A stretch of 64,000 nt of DNA from Capnocytophaga sp. (GCF_030532915.1 NZ_JAUNKD010000001.1:81956-145955); one strand, 5' to 3'; positions 54,397 to 63,945 are shown, counted from the stretch's first letter. Translations and numbers: made by a program. The notes: generated by a model from the sequence alone, not told the origin.

Positions 54397-55956
54397 ATGA
54401 AAAACCGATTTTTTTATTTAATGATAAGTGCATTAATGGGGTTGAGCATCACAGATTGCCGAACCATTTCTGCCGAAGTAAAAAACACCCCCGAGAATCG
54501 CCCAAACATCATTCTTTTTGTCGTAGATGATATGGGCTGGCAAGACACTTCAGTTGCATTTCACAGTGAAAAAACCGAACTAAACCAAACTTACCATACC
54601 CCTCATATGGAGAGGCTGGCAAAGCAAGGAATGAAATTCACCCAAGCCTATGCCGCCCCCATATGTTCGCCGTCACGAGTAAGTTTAATGACAGGCACCA
54701 ATCCGGCAAGGCACCGCGTAACCAACTGGACATTAGAATATAACAAACAAACCGACCACACCAATGAACAACTCTCCGCTCCGAATTGGAACTGCAACGG
54801 ACTGGCGAATCAGCCCGATATTCCCAATTCGTTTCAAGCCACCGCGCTTCCTGAGTTGCTGAAACAAGGCGGTTACCATACAATTCACATCGGGAAAGCT
54901 CACTTCGCCGCACAAGGAACGCCCTGTGCCGACCCGCTCAATATGGGTTTTAATGTCAACGTCTCAGGGCACGCCGGCGGCGGATTGCAAAGCTATGAGG
55001 GCAAAGACAATTTTGGGAATATCCCGCAAAAAACAGGGCGTTTTGCCGTTCCGATGCTGGAAGAATTCCACGGGAGAGACATCTTCCTGACCGAAGCCCT
55101 AACCCAAAAAGCCTTGCGAGAACTTGACAAACGTCCGAAAAACAAGCCCTTCTTCCTGTATATGTCTCACTACGCCGTACACGTCCCTATAATGGGCGAT
55201 GCGCGTTTCCTACAAAAATATCTTGACAAAGGAATGAACCCCATCGAAGCTCAATACGCCACACTGCTGGAAGGTATGGACAAAAGTTTGGGCGACATTC
55301 TAAATTATTTGGACAACAATAAACTGAATAACAATACATTAGTTGTTTTCCTATCGGACAACGGCGGATTGGACGCCATAGGGCGCGGAAGAAAACCCAA
55401 CACCTGCAACGCACCACTGGCAAGCGGCAAAGGAACGCTTCGCGAGGGCGGTATTCGCATTCCGTTTTTGGCGTGGTGGCAGGGAAAAATAAAAGCCGGA
55501 AGTGTTTCCGACAAACCAATCAACATTGAGGACATTTTCCCTACACTTGCCGAAATAGCTTCCGTGGGCAACAAAAAAATAATCCAAACCATTGACGGAG
55601 AAAGCCTCTTACCTATCCTTCTGACAACCGAAAATCTGCAGAAAAACACTGAAAGACCCCTTTTCTGGCATTTGCCCAATCAATGGTATGATACTGACAA
55701 GAAACTGGGCATTGCTCCGTCAAGCGCCATTCGGAAGGGAAATTACAAATTGCTTTACTACCACGACACCCAACAAATTTTGCTTTACGATTTGGCAACT
55801 GACCTTGGCGAAACGCGAGATATTTCGGCAGAAAATCCACAGAAAACACGCCAACTTGCTAAAATTTTGTCCGATTACTTGCGCAGTGTTGATGCGCAGA
55901 TGCCCATTATCAAAAAAACGGGAAAACCCGTGCCGTTTCCTGACGAGATTTTGTAA
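54397..55956 (+). CDS. S1-family sulfatase, Cys type
   Basis: An exported arylsulfatase-family enzyme of about 519 residues, with a hydrophobic signal (residues 4-18) followed by DCRT, possibly a weak lipobox. The core begins RPNIILFVVDDMGWQD with metal-binding Asp pairs. The formylglycine site is C90 in ICSPSR (C-x-P-S-R). HIGKAHFAA, PFFLYMSHYAVHVP and FLSDNGG complete the active site. The maturation enzyme is not identified in this window. It would remove sulfate from host glycans; substrate and regiochemistry are unknown. The SGNH hydrolase gene follows after 146 bases. Confidence 0.92.
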   Translation: MKNRFFYLMISALMGLSITDCRTISAEVKNTPENRPNIILFVVDDMGWQDTSVAFHSEKTELNQTYHTPHMERLAKQGMKFTQAYAAPICSPSRVSLMTGTNPARHRVTNWTLEYNKQTDHTNEQLSAPNWNCNGLANQPDIPNSFQATALPELLKQGGYHTIHIGKAHFAAQGTPCADPLNMGFNVNVSGHAGGGLQSYEGKDNFGNIPQKTGRFAVPMLEEFHGRDIFLTEALTQKALRELDKRPKNKPFFLYMSHYAVHVPIMGDARFLQKYLDKGMNPIEAQYATLLEGMDKSLGDILNYLDNNKLNNNTLVVFLSDNGGLDAIGRGRKPNTCNAPLASGKGTLREGGIRIPFLAWWQGKIKAGSVSDKPINIEDIFPTLAEIASVGNKKIIQTIDGESLLPILLTTENLQKNTERPLFWHLPNQWYDTDKKLGIAPSSAIRKGNYKLLYYHDTQQILLYDLATDLGETRDISAENPQKTRQLAKILSDYLRSVDAQMPIIKKTGKPVPFPDEIL

Positions 55957-56102
55957 ATTTTCCATTCGAAATTAAAAGAACCGCAACAAAATTTTGCAAA
56001 ATTAAAGCGGAATTTTATCTTTACCATATCTGAAATTAATAATTTTAAAGGGAAATCACCAAAAAGCCAAAATTATTTTAACTATTTAAATCACACCATC
56101 TT

Positions 56103-56753
56103 ATGAAACGAGCAATCACATTATTAGTCGCTTTATTTTCACTTTCGGCATTTTCGCAAGAACAAAAACATTCGCCTTTTTATTACCAACGTGTTGATTT
56201 CTTTGAGAAATTCCCGATAGCGGCAAACGACATCGTTTTTTTGGGCAACAGCATCACCAACGGTTGCGAATGGGCGGAATTATTCCCCGACAAAAACGTG
56301 AAAAACAGAGGCATCAGTGGCGATATTTCACAAGGAGTTTACGAGCGGCTTGACAATATCGTAAACGGAAAACCTAAAAAAATATTGCTGCTCATCGGGG
56401 TGAATGACATCGCCAGAGGAATCCCCGCCGAGACCACCTTTGCGAACATCGAAAGGATTGTAACCAAAATACGAAAGGTTTCTCCAAAAACGGAAATCTA
56501 TTTACAAAGCATTTTACCCGTAAACGCTGATTTTAAGCTATTTGAAAACCATCAGCAACCTGAAAAAATAAAGGCTCTCAACGTTCAAATCCGCGAATTG
56601 GCACAAAAACACAAAGCGATTTATGTGGATTTGTATCCGCATTTTGTTATCCCGAACACTGACAAACTAAAACCCGAATACACCAACGACGGACTTCATC
56701 TGATGGCGGCGGGATACATCACGTGGCGAAAAATCATTCAGGATTATTTGTAA
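56103..56753 (+). CDS. Exported SGNH/GDSL hydrolase
   Basis: A 216-residue esterase-fold enzyme with a signal peptide (cleavage near residue 19, FSQ). The four SGNH blocks are FLGNSITNG (Ser nucleophile), NRGISGD, LIGVNDIARG (Asn) and NDGLHLMAAGY (Asp and His). It resembles lipases and esterases that deacetylate sugars, including sialate O-acetylesterase-type enzymes of Bacteroidota, and probably acts with the sulfatase upstream on host glycans (inference). Confidence 0.9.
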   Translation: MKRAITLLVALFSLSAFSQEQKHSPFYYQRVDFFEKFPIAANDIVFLGNSITNGCEWAELFPDKNVKNRGISGDISQGVYERLDNIVNGKPKKILLLIGVNDIARGIPAETTFANIERIVTKIRKVSPKTEIYLQSILPVNADFKLFENHQQPEKIKALNVQIRELAQKHKAIYVDLYPHFVIPNTDKLKPEYTNDGLHLMAAGYITWRKIIQDYL

Positions 56754-56759
56754 GTCCCG

Positions 56760-56879
56760 ATGAAAACATACTGTTGCAAACGGCAAGGCTCAAACGAGGA
56801 ATTTTACGCCAAACCCACGCATAAAGAATAGGAAGGCAAATGGCTTCGGATTGATATGGAGGTTTTTCTAAAAGATTAA
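56760..56879 (+). pseudogene. Short gene broken by an in-frame TAG
   Basis: The frame reads MKTYCCKRQGSNEEFYAKP and a few more residues to a TAG at 56829-56831, then continues EGKWLRIDMEVFLKD to TAA at 56877. Read through, it is a coherent 39-codon peptide, so a single nonsense change or a decayed gene is likely. It begins 6 bases after the SGNH stop. I do not recognise the family. Confidence 0.4.
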
Positions 56880-56903
56880 ATCAACAAATTGAAAATCAAA
56901 ACA

Positions 56904-57497
56904 ATGGAAGTGTTCATTCAAGTAAACATCTCGAAAAATCAGCAAGTAACGAAACGTTACGACGATGTTCTCTCCGAAAGAATGCGTGATATGGATTCTT
57001 TACGCCAGACTCTTGACCAAAAAAGCGTTGGTTTTTCGGACAGCACAAAAAATAGTTTAGGCTACTATTTTATGATGGATTTGATAGACAGAGTTCCGCA
57101 ACTGAACTTCCGCAACTACAACCAATTTTACCGCGAATTTTCAATCGTTGTGCGGGAATATCCCGTGGCGAATAACGGGTTAATCAGGTTTGGGGATTAT
57201 CTTGAATATTTGTTTGCGTTTAGAAAGTACATCAGAAAAGAGTTTGGTTTTGTGCATCGAAACCGAACGTTTAATCGTCGTTTTTGGCAGTGGTTTGTAT
57301 TGCTTTTCATCGGATTGGCAATTGCTATAACGCCTTTACTCGGAGCTATTTCAAGTTTTTTGCCGGCGTTATTCCTTGCCAGCTGGGGCGAACAAATTTC
57401 CAGAGAAAAAAATATTGTTTTAGGACTTTCACCCCAAGACAAAGAATTACAAATCAAAAGAAAAAACCGAAAAAAACGCAAAGCCTTTCAAGAATAG
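56904..57497 (+). CDS. Hypothetical membrane protein
   Basis: About 197 residues: a soluble N-terminal part (1-125), two adjacent hydrophobic segments (about 128-165, WQWFVLLFIGLAIAITPLLG and following) and a strongly basic tail (KRKNRKKRK). There is no signal peptide. The hydrophobic pair may be a membrane hairpin. The family is not recognised. The start is the ATG at 56904 rather than the TTG at 56889. It precedes the restriction-modification operon by 109 bases on the same strand. Confidence 0.6.
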   Translation: MEVFIQVNISKNQQVTKRYDDVLSERMRDMDSLRQTLDQKSVGFSDSTKNSLGYYFMMDLIDRVPQLNFRNYNQFYREFSIVVREYPVANNGLIRFGDYLEYLFAFRKYIRKEFGFVHRNRTFNRRFWQWFVLLFIGLAIAITPLLGAISSFLPALFLASWGEQISREKNIVLGLSPQDKELQIKRKNRKKRKAFQE

Positions 57498-57560
57498 TGG
57501 TTTTTACAAACTGAAAATCAATAAGTTTTTTGGATAAGATTCTTGTTTTACAAATTTTTG

Positions 57561-57568
57561 TATTTTTG
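57561..57568 (+). promoter_or_regulatory. -7 box of the restriction-modification operon
   Basis: TATTTTTG, 38 bases before the methyltransferase ATG. The possible TTG elements upstream are at poor spacings (15 or 28 bases). Confidence 0.45.
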
Positions 57569-57606
57569 TCGCTTGATTTTCTAATTAAAGTGCATTCACA
57601 AACTAA

Positions 57607-58515
57607 ATGACCAAAAATCCAACCCCAAAACCCTTCCTAAAATGGGCAGGAGGAAAAACGCAACTCATCGGCGATATTGAAAAAGCATTACCCAAAGCGT
57701 TGATACAAAGCGATTTCACTTACATCGAACCCTTTGTGGGGAGCGGTGCGGTACTTTTTTGGGTGTTGAATAATTTTCCGAATTTGAAAAGGGCGGTTAT
57801 CAATGACATCAATACGGATTTAATCGATACTTATCTGACAATCAAGCAAAATCCGAAGGAACTGATAGCCGTTTTAGAACAATTTCAATCCGAATATCAC
57901 GCTTTTACCGATGAAGAGACAAAAAAGGCGTATTATTACGAAAAAAGAGGTCTTTACAACGCACGAACGGCGGACAAAATCGGTCAGTCGGCGTTGTTTA
58001 TCTTCCTGAATCGCACTTGTTTCAATGGACTTTATCGCGTGAATCGGAAAAACGAATTTAATGTTCCGATGGGCAGTTACAAAAAGCCCACCATTTGCGA
58101 TACAGAAAATCTTTTGGCGGTCAGTGAGGCGTTGCAGAAAGTAGAAATTTTATGTGGCGATTTTGAGCAAACACTACCTTATGCGGAGGAAAATTCTTTG
58201 TTTTATTTCGATCCACCTTATAAACCGCTTAGTGAAACTTCGAGTTTTAATTCTTACGCGAAAGATGAATTTAACGATGAGGAGCAAATCCGCTTACGAG
58301 ATTTTTGTACCAAATTGGACGCTCTAAATCATCACTGGATATTAAGCAATTCCGATGTGAAGGGCAAAAACGAAAACGACACCTTTTTTGACGATTTGTA
58401 TATGGATTTCAATATCCAACGCGTAGAAGCCAAGCGAAGTATCAACGCCAATCCTGAAAAAAGAGGGAAATTAACGGAGTTATTGATTAACAATTATATT
58501 CTCGAAACGATATGA
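57607..58515 (+). CDS. DNA adenine methyltransferase, Dam/DpnM type
   Basis: A 302-residue alpha-class N6-adenine methyltransferase. Motifs run in the order X (PFLKWAGGKTQL), I (EPFVGSGAVLF) and IV (FYFDPPYKPLSETSSF). Close to DpnM/MboIA-type enzymes, it should methylate GATC in double-stranded DNA. Its stop overlaps the nuclease start as ATGA. The specificity is inferred from family resemblance and from the partner genes. Confidence 0.92.
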   Translation: MTKNPTPKPFLKWAGGKTQLIGDIEKALPKALIQSDFTYIEPFVGSGAVLFWVLNNFPNLKRAVINDINTDLIDTYLTIKQNPKELIAVLEQFQSEYHAFTDEETKKAYYYEKRGLYNARTADKIGQSALFIFLNRTCFNGLYRVNRKNEFNVPMGSYKKPTICDTENLLAVSEALQKVEILCGDFEQTLPYAEENSLFYFDPPYKPLSETSSFNSYAKDEFNDEEQIRLRDFCTKLDALNHHWILSNSDVKGKNENDTFFDDLYMDFNIQRVEAKRSINANPEKRGKLTELLINNYILETI

Positions 58516-59207
58516 TTAGCAGTAAAGTAATAGAGGTGATGAACCCTCTTTTTGAAATCATCAGAAAATCAAAAGGGAAAACCATTGGGCAAATCAAAAC
58601 GGAGCTAAACATCGAAAAAGAAAAAATGAAAAAGGGAGCTTCAGGGTTGATTGTGGAAAATCTTTTAGGAATAGAAAATAACAATATTGCCGATGCGGAT
58701 ATTTCGGAAATAGGCTGTGAAGTGAAAGTATTGCCATTGCAAAAAAATAAAAATGGCAAAATAAAAGTAAAAGAACCTACTCAAATTCAAATGATTAATT
58801 ATTTTGAAGTAGCAGAAGAAACTTGGGAGACGGCTAAACTTCGCAAAAAAATTAATCTCACTTTTTGGATTGTTTATTTAGCCAAAGAGAACGGAACTTC
58901 ATTACATCAAGATGATTATAAAATTGTTGATTATTTTTTGGATCATCCTGACCATTCCAAAATGGGAATTTTTAAAAACGATTGGGAAATCATTCAAGAT
59001 TATATTATAAAGGGCTGGGCAGATAAACTATCGTGCAGTATGGGAACATTTATTGAGCCTAAAACCAAAGGGAAAAATAATCAAGATTTGACCAATGCAC
59101 CTGATGGAAAGGGAGGCGTGTTAAAAGCAAGAAGACGAGCTTTTTATTACAAGAAAAATTACACTAATACTCAAATCGTGCCACATATAGACACATCAAA
59201 AATATAA
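58512..59207 (+). CDS. Sau3AI/MutH-family restriction endonuclease
   Basis: A 231-residue nuclease. The stretch DADISEIGCEVKVLPL gives the D...ExK catalytic pattern of MutH and the N-terminal domain of Sau3AI. Further matches to that domain are IQMINYFEVAEETWETAKL, NDWEIIQDYIIKGWADKLS and KARRRAF. Sau3AI itself is about twice as long, with a second effector domain; this protein has only the catalytic unit, like MutH. Placed between two GATC methyltransferases and translationally coupled to both (ATGA before, TAATG after), it is almost surely the cleaving subunit of a GATC restriction system. Confidence 0.88.
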   Translation: MISSKVIEVMNPLFEIIRKSKGKTIGQIKTELNIEKEKMKKGASGLIVENLLGIENNNIADADISEIGCEVKVLPLQKNKNGKIKVKEPTQIQMINYFEVAEETWETAKLRKKINLTFWIVYLAKENGTSLHQDDYKIVDYFLDHPDHSKMGIFKNDWEIIQDYIIKGWADKLSCSMGTFIEPKTKGKNNQDLTNAPDGKGGVLKARRRAFYYKKNYTNTQIVPHIDTSKI

Positions 59208-60016
59208 TGAACCCCTATTACATATCAAACGACAGAAAATTTTATCTTCTACACGGAGATACGATGGAGCTTTTGCCACAGCTCAATCGCGAGTTTGATA
59301 TGATTTTTGCCGACCCACCTTATTTTTTGTCCAATGGCGGACTTTCTATCCAAAACGGACAAATCGTAAGCGTGAACAAAGGCAAATGGGACAAATCACA
59401 AGGCTTTGAATTTATCAACGATTTCAACCGAAAATGGTTATCTTTGGCACGAGAAAAAATGAAGGACGATGCCACGATTTGGATTAGCGGAACGATGCAC
59501 AATATTTTTTCGGTGGGGCAAATTCTTACGGAATTGGGCTTTAAAATCCTGAATATCATCACTTGGGAGAAGACCAATCCGCCGCCAAATTTCTCGTGTA
59601 GGTATTTCACACATTCCACCGAGCAAATTATTTGGGCGAGGAAACACGAAAAAGTTCCGCATTATTTTGATTACGAACTGATGAAGCAATTCAACGGCGG
59701 AAAGCAAATGAAAGATGTTTGGAAACTCCCTGCCATTGCTCCTTGGGAAAAGTCCTTCGGAAAGCATCCTACACAAAAACCTTTGTCGGTTTTGTCGCGG
59801 TTGCTGTTGGCTTCCACCAAGCCCGATGCGTGGATTCTCGACCCCTTTACGGGAAGTTCCACCACAGGAATTGCCGCCAATTTGTTCAACAGAAATTTTG
59901 TAGGCATCGACCGAGAAATTGAATTTTTAGAATTGAGTAAAAAACGGAAAATAGAAAGTATCAAAATGGAAATAACATATAAAAACAAACTACTAAACCA
60001 TTTAAAAACAGAATAG
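59207..60016 (+). CDS. DNA adenine methyltransferase, DpnA type (beta class)
   Basis: A 269-residue methyltransferase with the beta order of motifs: IV first (MIFADPPYFLSNGG, near residue 37), motif X-like HPTQKPLSVLSRLLLAST and motif I last (LDPFTGSSTTGIAA, near residue 205). It resembles DpnA (M2.DpnII), which also methylates single-stranded GATC and protects incoming DNA during transformation. Its start overlaps the nuclease stop. It completes an M1-R-M2 operon. Confidence 0.92.
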   Translation: MNPYYISNDRKFYLLHGDTMELLPQLNREFDMIFADPPYFLSNGGLSIQNGQIVSVNKGKWDKSQGFEFINDFNRKWLSLAREKMKDDATIWISGTMHNIFSVGQILTELGFKILNIITWEKTNPPPNFSCRYFTHSTEQIIWARKHEKVPHYFDYELMKQFNGGKQMKDVWKLPAIAPWEKSFGKHPTQKPLSVLSRLLLASTKPDAWILDPFTGSSTTGIAANLFNRNFVGIDREIEFLELSKKRKIESIKMEITYKNKLLNHLKTE

Positions 60017-60171
60017 TGAGTTGAAAAACCTCCATTGAGTTCAAAAAAGACAAAAGAGAGTAAAAAAATAACATATAAAATACATTCAAAACAAACCAAG
60101 GACAAAGCATAAAGCACCCAAACAACCATCGCTTATTGCTTAAAGCCTATAACTTAAAGCTAAATAATAAA

Positions 60172-62043
60172 ATGTTTCAAGAAAAATATGATGTTATCGT
60201 AGTGGGAGGCGGACACGCAGGTGCCGAAGCCGCTGCTGCTGCCGCAAATATGGGAGCGAAAACCCTACTCATCACAATGCAATTGCAAAACATCGCACAA
60301 ATGTCGTGCAACCCTGCTGTGGGGGGCATCGCCAAGGGGCAAATCGTTCGTGAAATAGACGCTCTGGGCGGTTACACAGGAATCATCACCGACAAAACCG
60401 CCATTCAGTTCAAAATGCTCAACCAATCGAAAGGGCCGGCGATGTGGAGTCCGCGTGCGCAATCCGATAGAATGCGTTTTGCCGAAGCGTGGCGACTACA
60501 ACTCGAAAAACTACCCCATTTGGACTTCTATCAAGATATGGTTTCCGAACTGATAATCGAAAATCACCAAGTGAAAGGCGTAAAAACATCGCTCGGAATT
60601 TCCATTTTCGCCCAGTCGGTTATCCTGACCAATGGGACGTTCCTCAATGGCGTTATTCATATCGGAATGAAGCAATTAGGAGGCGGAAGAGCAGGAGAGA
60701 AGGCTTCCAAAGGAATTACAGAATGTCTTGTAAATCACGGATTTGAGTCAGGAAGAATGAAAACAGGAACGCCACCTCGCGTGGATAGCCGTTCGCTCGA
60801 CTATTCCAAAATGATACCACAGCCCGGCGATGACAAACCTGAAAAGTTTTCCTTCTCGGAAGAAACCCAACCGCTTCAAATTCAGAAGGATTGCTTTATG
60901 ACCTACACCAGTGAGGAGGTACACGACCTGCTCCGCACAGGATTCGACCGCTCACCGATGTTTAACGGAGCAATCCAAGGCGTAGGGCCGCGATACTGCC
61001 CTTCAATCGAGGACAAAATCAACCGATTTGCCGACAAAGACCGCCATCAAATCTTCGTCGAACCCGAAGGTTGGGACACAGTGGAGGTGTACGTAAACGG
61101 ATTTTCCACATCACTGCCCGAAGAGGTTCAGTTTGAGGCACTTCGCAAGGTAGAAGGCTTTGAAAATGTGAAGTTTTTCCGCCCGGGGTACGCCATCGAG
61201 TACGATTACTTTCCACCAACGCAACTCAAACATACCTTGGAGACCAAACTGGTTGAAAATCTGTATTTCGCAGGGCAAATCAACGGAACAACAGGCTATG
61301 AAGAGGCTGCGGCACAAGGACTTATGGCAGGAATCAACGCGGTTCGTAAAATCCGTGAGCAAGAGGAAGTTATCTTAAAGCGAAGCGAGGCTTACATCGG
61401 TGTTTTGATTGACGATTTAATCACAAAAGGCACGGAAGAGCCGTACAGAATGTTCACCTCACGAGCGGAATATCGCACCCTTCTGCGACAAGACAATGCC
61501 GATGCACGACTCACGCCGCTGGGCTTTTCGCTCGGTTTGGCATCGCCGCGAAGAATGGAGGTTTTGGAGAAAAAACAAGCCCAAACCAACGCTTTTGTTG
61601 ATTTCTTTAAGGAAACGAGCATCCGCCCTGAGGAAGCGAATCCGATTTTGGCAAAATACGATTCGTCCCCAATGAAACAGGGCGACAAGATGTACAAAGT
61701 GCTTTCCAGACCCAACATAACCATCGCCGATTTACAAGAATTGGACAGCGTAAAGACCTTTATCAGTGAGAACAACATCGAAAGGGAGGTCATCGAGCAA
61801 ACGGAAATTGAGGTTAAATACGCTGGTTACATCGAAAAGGAAAAGAACAATGCCGACAAGCTCAACCGCTTGGAAGACATTCGCATACCCGAGAATTTCA
61901 ATTACGACAAACTGACATCGCTTTCGTTTGAGAGCCGCGAGAAGCTGAAAAAAATTCGTCCGACGAGCCTTTCCCAAGCCTCGCGCATCAGTGGCGTTTC
62001 CCCTGCGGATATAAGCATACTGCTGGTGTATATGGGGCGATAG
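60172..62043 (+). CDS. mnmG: tRNA U34 carboxymethylaminomethyl synthase subunit MnmG
   Basis: A 623-residue FAD protein that, with MnmE, modifies U34 of several tRNAs. It opens VIVVGGGHAGAEAAAAAANMG (FAD-binding Rossmann). MSCNPAVGGIAKG, TNGTFLNG, GRMKTGTPPRVD and CPSIEDKI are family signatures, and the C-terminal helical domain ends near LLVYMGR. The start is the ATG at 60172; an in-frame upstream start at 60136 is rejected as non-conserved. Confidence 0.97.
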   Translation: MFQEKYDVIVVGGGHAGAEAAAAAANMGAKTLLITMQLQNIAQMSCNPAVGGIAKGQIVREIDALGGYTGIITDKTAIQFKMLNQSKGPAMWSPRAQSDRMRFAEAWRLQLEKLPHLDFYQDMVSELIIENHQVKGVKTSLGISIFAQSVILTNGTFLNGVIHIGMKQLGGGRAGEKASKGITECLVNHGFESGRMKTGTPPRVDSRSLDYSKMIPQPGDDKPEKFSFSEETQPLQIQKDCFMTYTSEEVHDLLRTGFDRSPMFNGAIQGVGPRYCPSIEDKINRFADKDRHQIFVEPEGWDTVEVYVNGFSTSLPEEVQFEALRKVEGFENVKFFRPGYAIEYDYFPPTQLKHTLETKLVENLYFAGQINGTTGYEEAAAQGLMAGINAVRKIREQEEVILKRSEAYIGVLIDDLITKGTEEPYRMFTSRAEYRTLLRQDNADARLTPLGFSLGLASPRRMEVLEKKQAQTNAFVDFFKETSIRPEEANPILAKYDSSPMKQGDKMYKVLSRPNITIADLQELDSVKTFISENNIEREVIEQTEIEVKYAGYIEKEKNNADKLNRLEDIRIPENFNYDKLTSLSFESREKLKKIRPTSLSQASRISGVSPADISILLVYMGR

Positions 62044-62069
62044 GTCGGTAGCACCGACAGGCAATGATT

Positions 62070-62133
62070 GTAGGGGATATTTAAGGGCGTATGCAATTGC
62101 TTCACCTATTCGCTTTGCTCGGGTCGCCCCTAC
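62070..62133. repeat. Palindromic intergenic element
   Basis: GTAGGGG (62070-62076) and CCCCTAC (62127-62133) frame a 64-base GC-richer island containing GGGCG and GGGTCGCCCC. It resembles a degenerate REP/MITE-like non-coding repeat. A small hairpin, GTCGGT/ACCGAC, lies right after mnmG at 62044-62058. Confidence 0.4.
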
Positions 62134-62225
62134 GAAATTGTATTAAAACAAAATTTTGAATATCAAATTTATGTTTCTAAATCTGCACTTGAAAACATTA
62201 AGCAATACATAGTAAGATGAAAATG

Positions 62226-62261
62226 TAAAAAATCCGTGGTGGTTGCCACGGATTTTTTACA
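62226..62261. terminator. Bidirectional terminator
   Basis: A 15-bp stem GTAAAAAATCCGTGG/CCACGGATTTTTTAC with a 6-base loop between convergent genes; T runs form on both strands. Confidence 0.85.
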
Positions 62262-62278
62262 TTTAAATAGGTTGGTAC

Positions 62279-63073
62279 TTATGAAAAACTTATCGTTACC
62301 TTTTTATTTTGACAGGTTGGAGACACCCTTTTGCTTCCTGTTGTGGGGTAAAATAAATAACCACTGATTTGTTTCCACTCCACTTGGTATTGCTTGCCGA
62401 GTTTTACTTTTACATCTAAGGTTTTCCCCGCTTCTAAACGCCAAGTTTTCGTACCAATGGTAATGGTGTACGGATTACTTCCATTGGAATTATTGGTGAT
62501 GGAAATAGTTCCTTCTTGGGGCGTAAAACCTCTTACATATTCTTGATGCGACGAAGCTCCCGTTCTTACGGTTCCTGATTTTACCTCACCACACTCAGAA
62601 ACTACTTGATAATCGTATGCGGAGTTAGGCTTTCCTCTAAATCCAACACTTCCCTCTTTATCGGTTTTTCCACTTACACCTCCTACAACAACTGTCGCGT
62701 TCTCCAATGGTGTATAATCAGTGTCATAAACATAAAATGTTACGGGGATTTCATTGTTTGTACCGCCTTGGTTATTATTACTTCCGGAAAGAGAAATTGT
62801 TCCGGCTTGTGCCGTACCGTTCATAGTAAGTTGTACCGATTGATAGTAAGGAGCGGTTTGGGTCAATACTACAAAGGTATATTGTGCAAGATTTACATAC
62901 TCGGGCTTTAAATTATCAAACGTGGCAATACCTTGTGAGTTGGTTACGGCTTTGGTCTTATAGGCTGATTCAACTGTTTGAATGTAACGCTCATAATTTA
63001 TTGGCGCTAAAAGTGTAGTAATTATGAAAGAACTAGCTTGAATACCAGATAGGGCATACACTTTTACACCCAA
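62279..63073 (-). pseudogene. 5'-truncated surface protein with carboxypeptidase-regulatory-like domains
   Basis: The ORF encodes about 260 residues of a beta-rich surface protein. TKAVTNSQGIATFDNLKPEY and VGGVSGKTDKEGSVGFRG look like two CarboxypepD-regulatory/Ig-like modules, followed by a C-terminal basic beta domain. There is no signal peptide or lipobox and no good ATG: the frame opens at a TTG lying in the 55-bp repeat (63067-63121), and an in-frame TAG stands just upstream. The N-terminus seems to have been lost at the repeat boundary. It may still be expressed from GTG at about 63061, but export looks impossible without a leader. Confidence 0.6.
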
Positions 63074-63121
63074 GGTCTACCCAAGGTGTATCCAAGCTAG
63101 GTATATCATTTTTTTATAAGA
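63067..63121. repeat. 55-bp direct repeat, copy 1
   Basis: Identical to 63946-64000 over at least 55 bases; the second copy runs off the window end. It holds two CCAAGGT units and CCAAGCTAGGT, then an AT-rich end. It begins 2 bases after the stop of the lipoprotein gene at 63124 and abuts the truncated gene. Confidence 0.9.
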
Positions 63122-63123
63122 AG

Positions 63124-63795
63124 CTATTCGTAGGTTATAATTTCTTTTTTGACTATGGCGGCAGCTTCAAAAGTGATGGTTTCGCCTGTGGTTGTTCGAG
63201 GATTTTTAACTCCTATGTATAGATTTGTACCCACTTCTTTGAGTAGTTGTTCACTTATTTCAACAACTCCATTTTTTAAACTTTCTCTTGAACCACCGAT
63301 GTAATGTTCGAAGCGGTCTTTTGAAAGAAATTTTGATTGATTTTTGTAATCCAATAAATAAAAATCAGCCCGCCCTGAGGTTCCTTGCTCAGGCACTTCT
63401 ATTTTAGAAGCAATCGTAGAGGTAATTCCCGTCGGGTCTAACAATAAACTTGAAAGCTGAGCCGCCAATCTTAAATTTCCTATGGGCGTTTTTGATTCGG
63501 TAACAGCAACCGTATAAAACACTTTTACGGCATTTTTAGGAATTTCTAACGGAATGACAGTTCGTGTTTTGCCATTGAATCCCAGATAGGTAGCACTGTT
63601 TAAGTAAAAATTTTGTTCAGCTTGAATCTGAACCGTTTCATAAACAATTTTTGTTTTGGGTATTTTTGGCTGTTCTGATGTTCCTCCATTTTCTTCCGAA
63701 ACTTCTGTTTGCAGTTTTTGAGGCACATCATTACTTTCCTTTTGGCAACCAATAAAAGTTGCTACTACCAATAGTAGTAAAAATAGTTTTTGCAT
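63124..63795 (-). CDS. Hypothetical lipoprotein
   Basis: A 223-residue lipoprotein (FIGCQKE, Cys near residue 17) with a Glu/Gly/Ser-rich tether (residues 25-45) and an all-beta body (IVYETVQIQAEQNFYLNSA, KVFYTVAVTESKTPIGNL, FYLLDYKNQSKFL). The family is not recognised. It is enclosed by the two copies of the 55-bp direct repeat, which suggests it is a cassette that has moved or been duplicated as a unit. Confidence 0.65.
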   Translation of the reverse strand: MQKLFLLLLVVATFIGCQKESNDVPQKLQTEVSEENGGTSEQPKIPKTKIVYETVQIQAEQNFYLNSATYLGFNGKTRTVIPLEIPKNAVKVFYTVAVTESKTPIGNLRLAAQLSSLLLDPTGITSTIASKIEVPEQGTSGRADFYLLDYKNQSKFLSKDRFEHYIGGSRESLKNGVVEISEQLLKEVGTNLYIGVKNPRTTTGETITFEAAAIVKKEIITYE

Positions 63796-63863
63796 TTAAT
63801 TAAACATTTAAAAATTATCCCCTACTCTATTACAGGCTTTTCGGGTTACGCCTTTCTTCAATT

Positions 63864-63926
63864 AACAAATAACAATTTTTCAATTAACAATCATTGTTCA
63901 CTGCTCATTATTTATTGTTATTTGTT
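63864..63926. repeat. Inverted repeat upstream of the lipoprotein gene
   Basis: AACAAATAACAAT (63864-63876) and its exact complement ATTGTTATTTGTT (63914-63926) are separated by 37 bases that include CAATTAACAA-type sub-repeats. It could form a cruciform or mark a mobile non-coding element. Confidence 0.55.
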
Positions 63927-63945
63927 CATTTTTCTGTTTTTTATC

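Noticed and set aside
58512..59207. Nuclease as a mismatch-repair MutH
   Set aside because: Its position between two methyltransferases and closer matches to the Sau3AI catalytic domain favour restriction.
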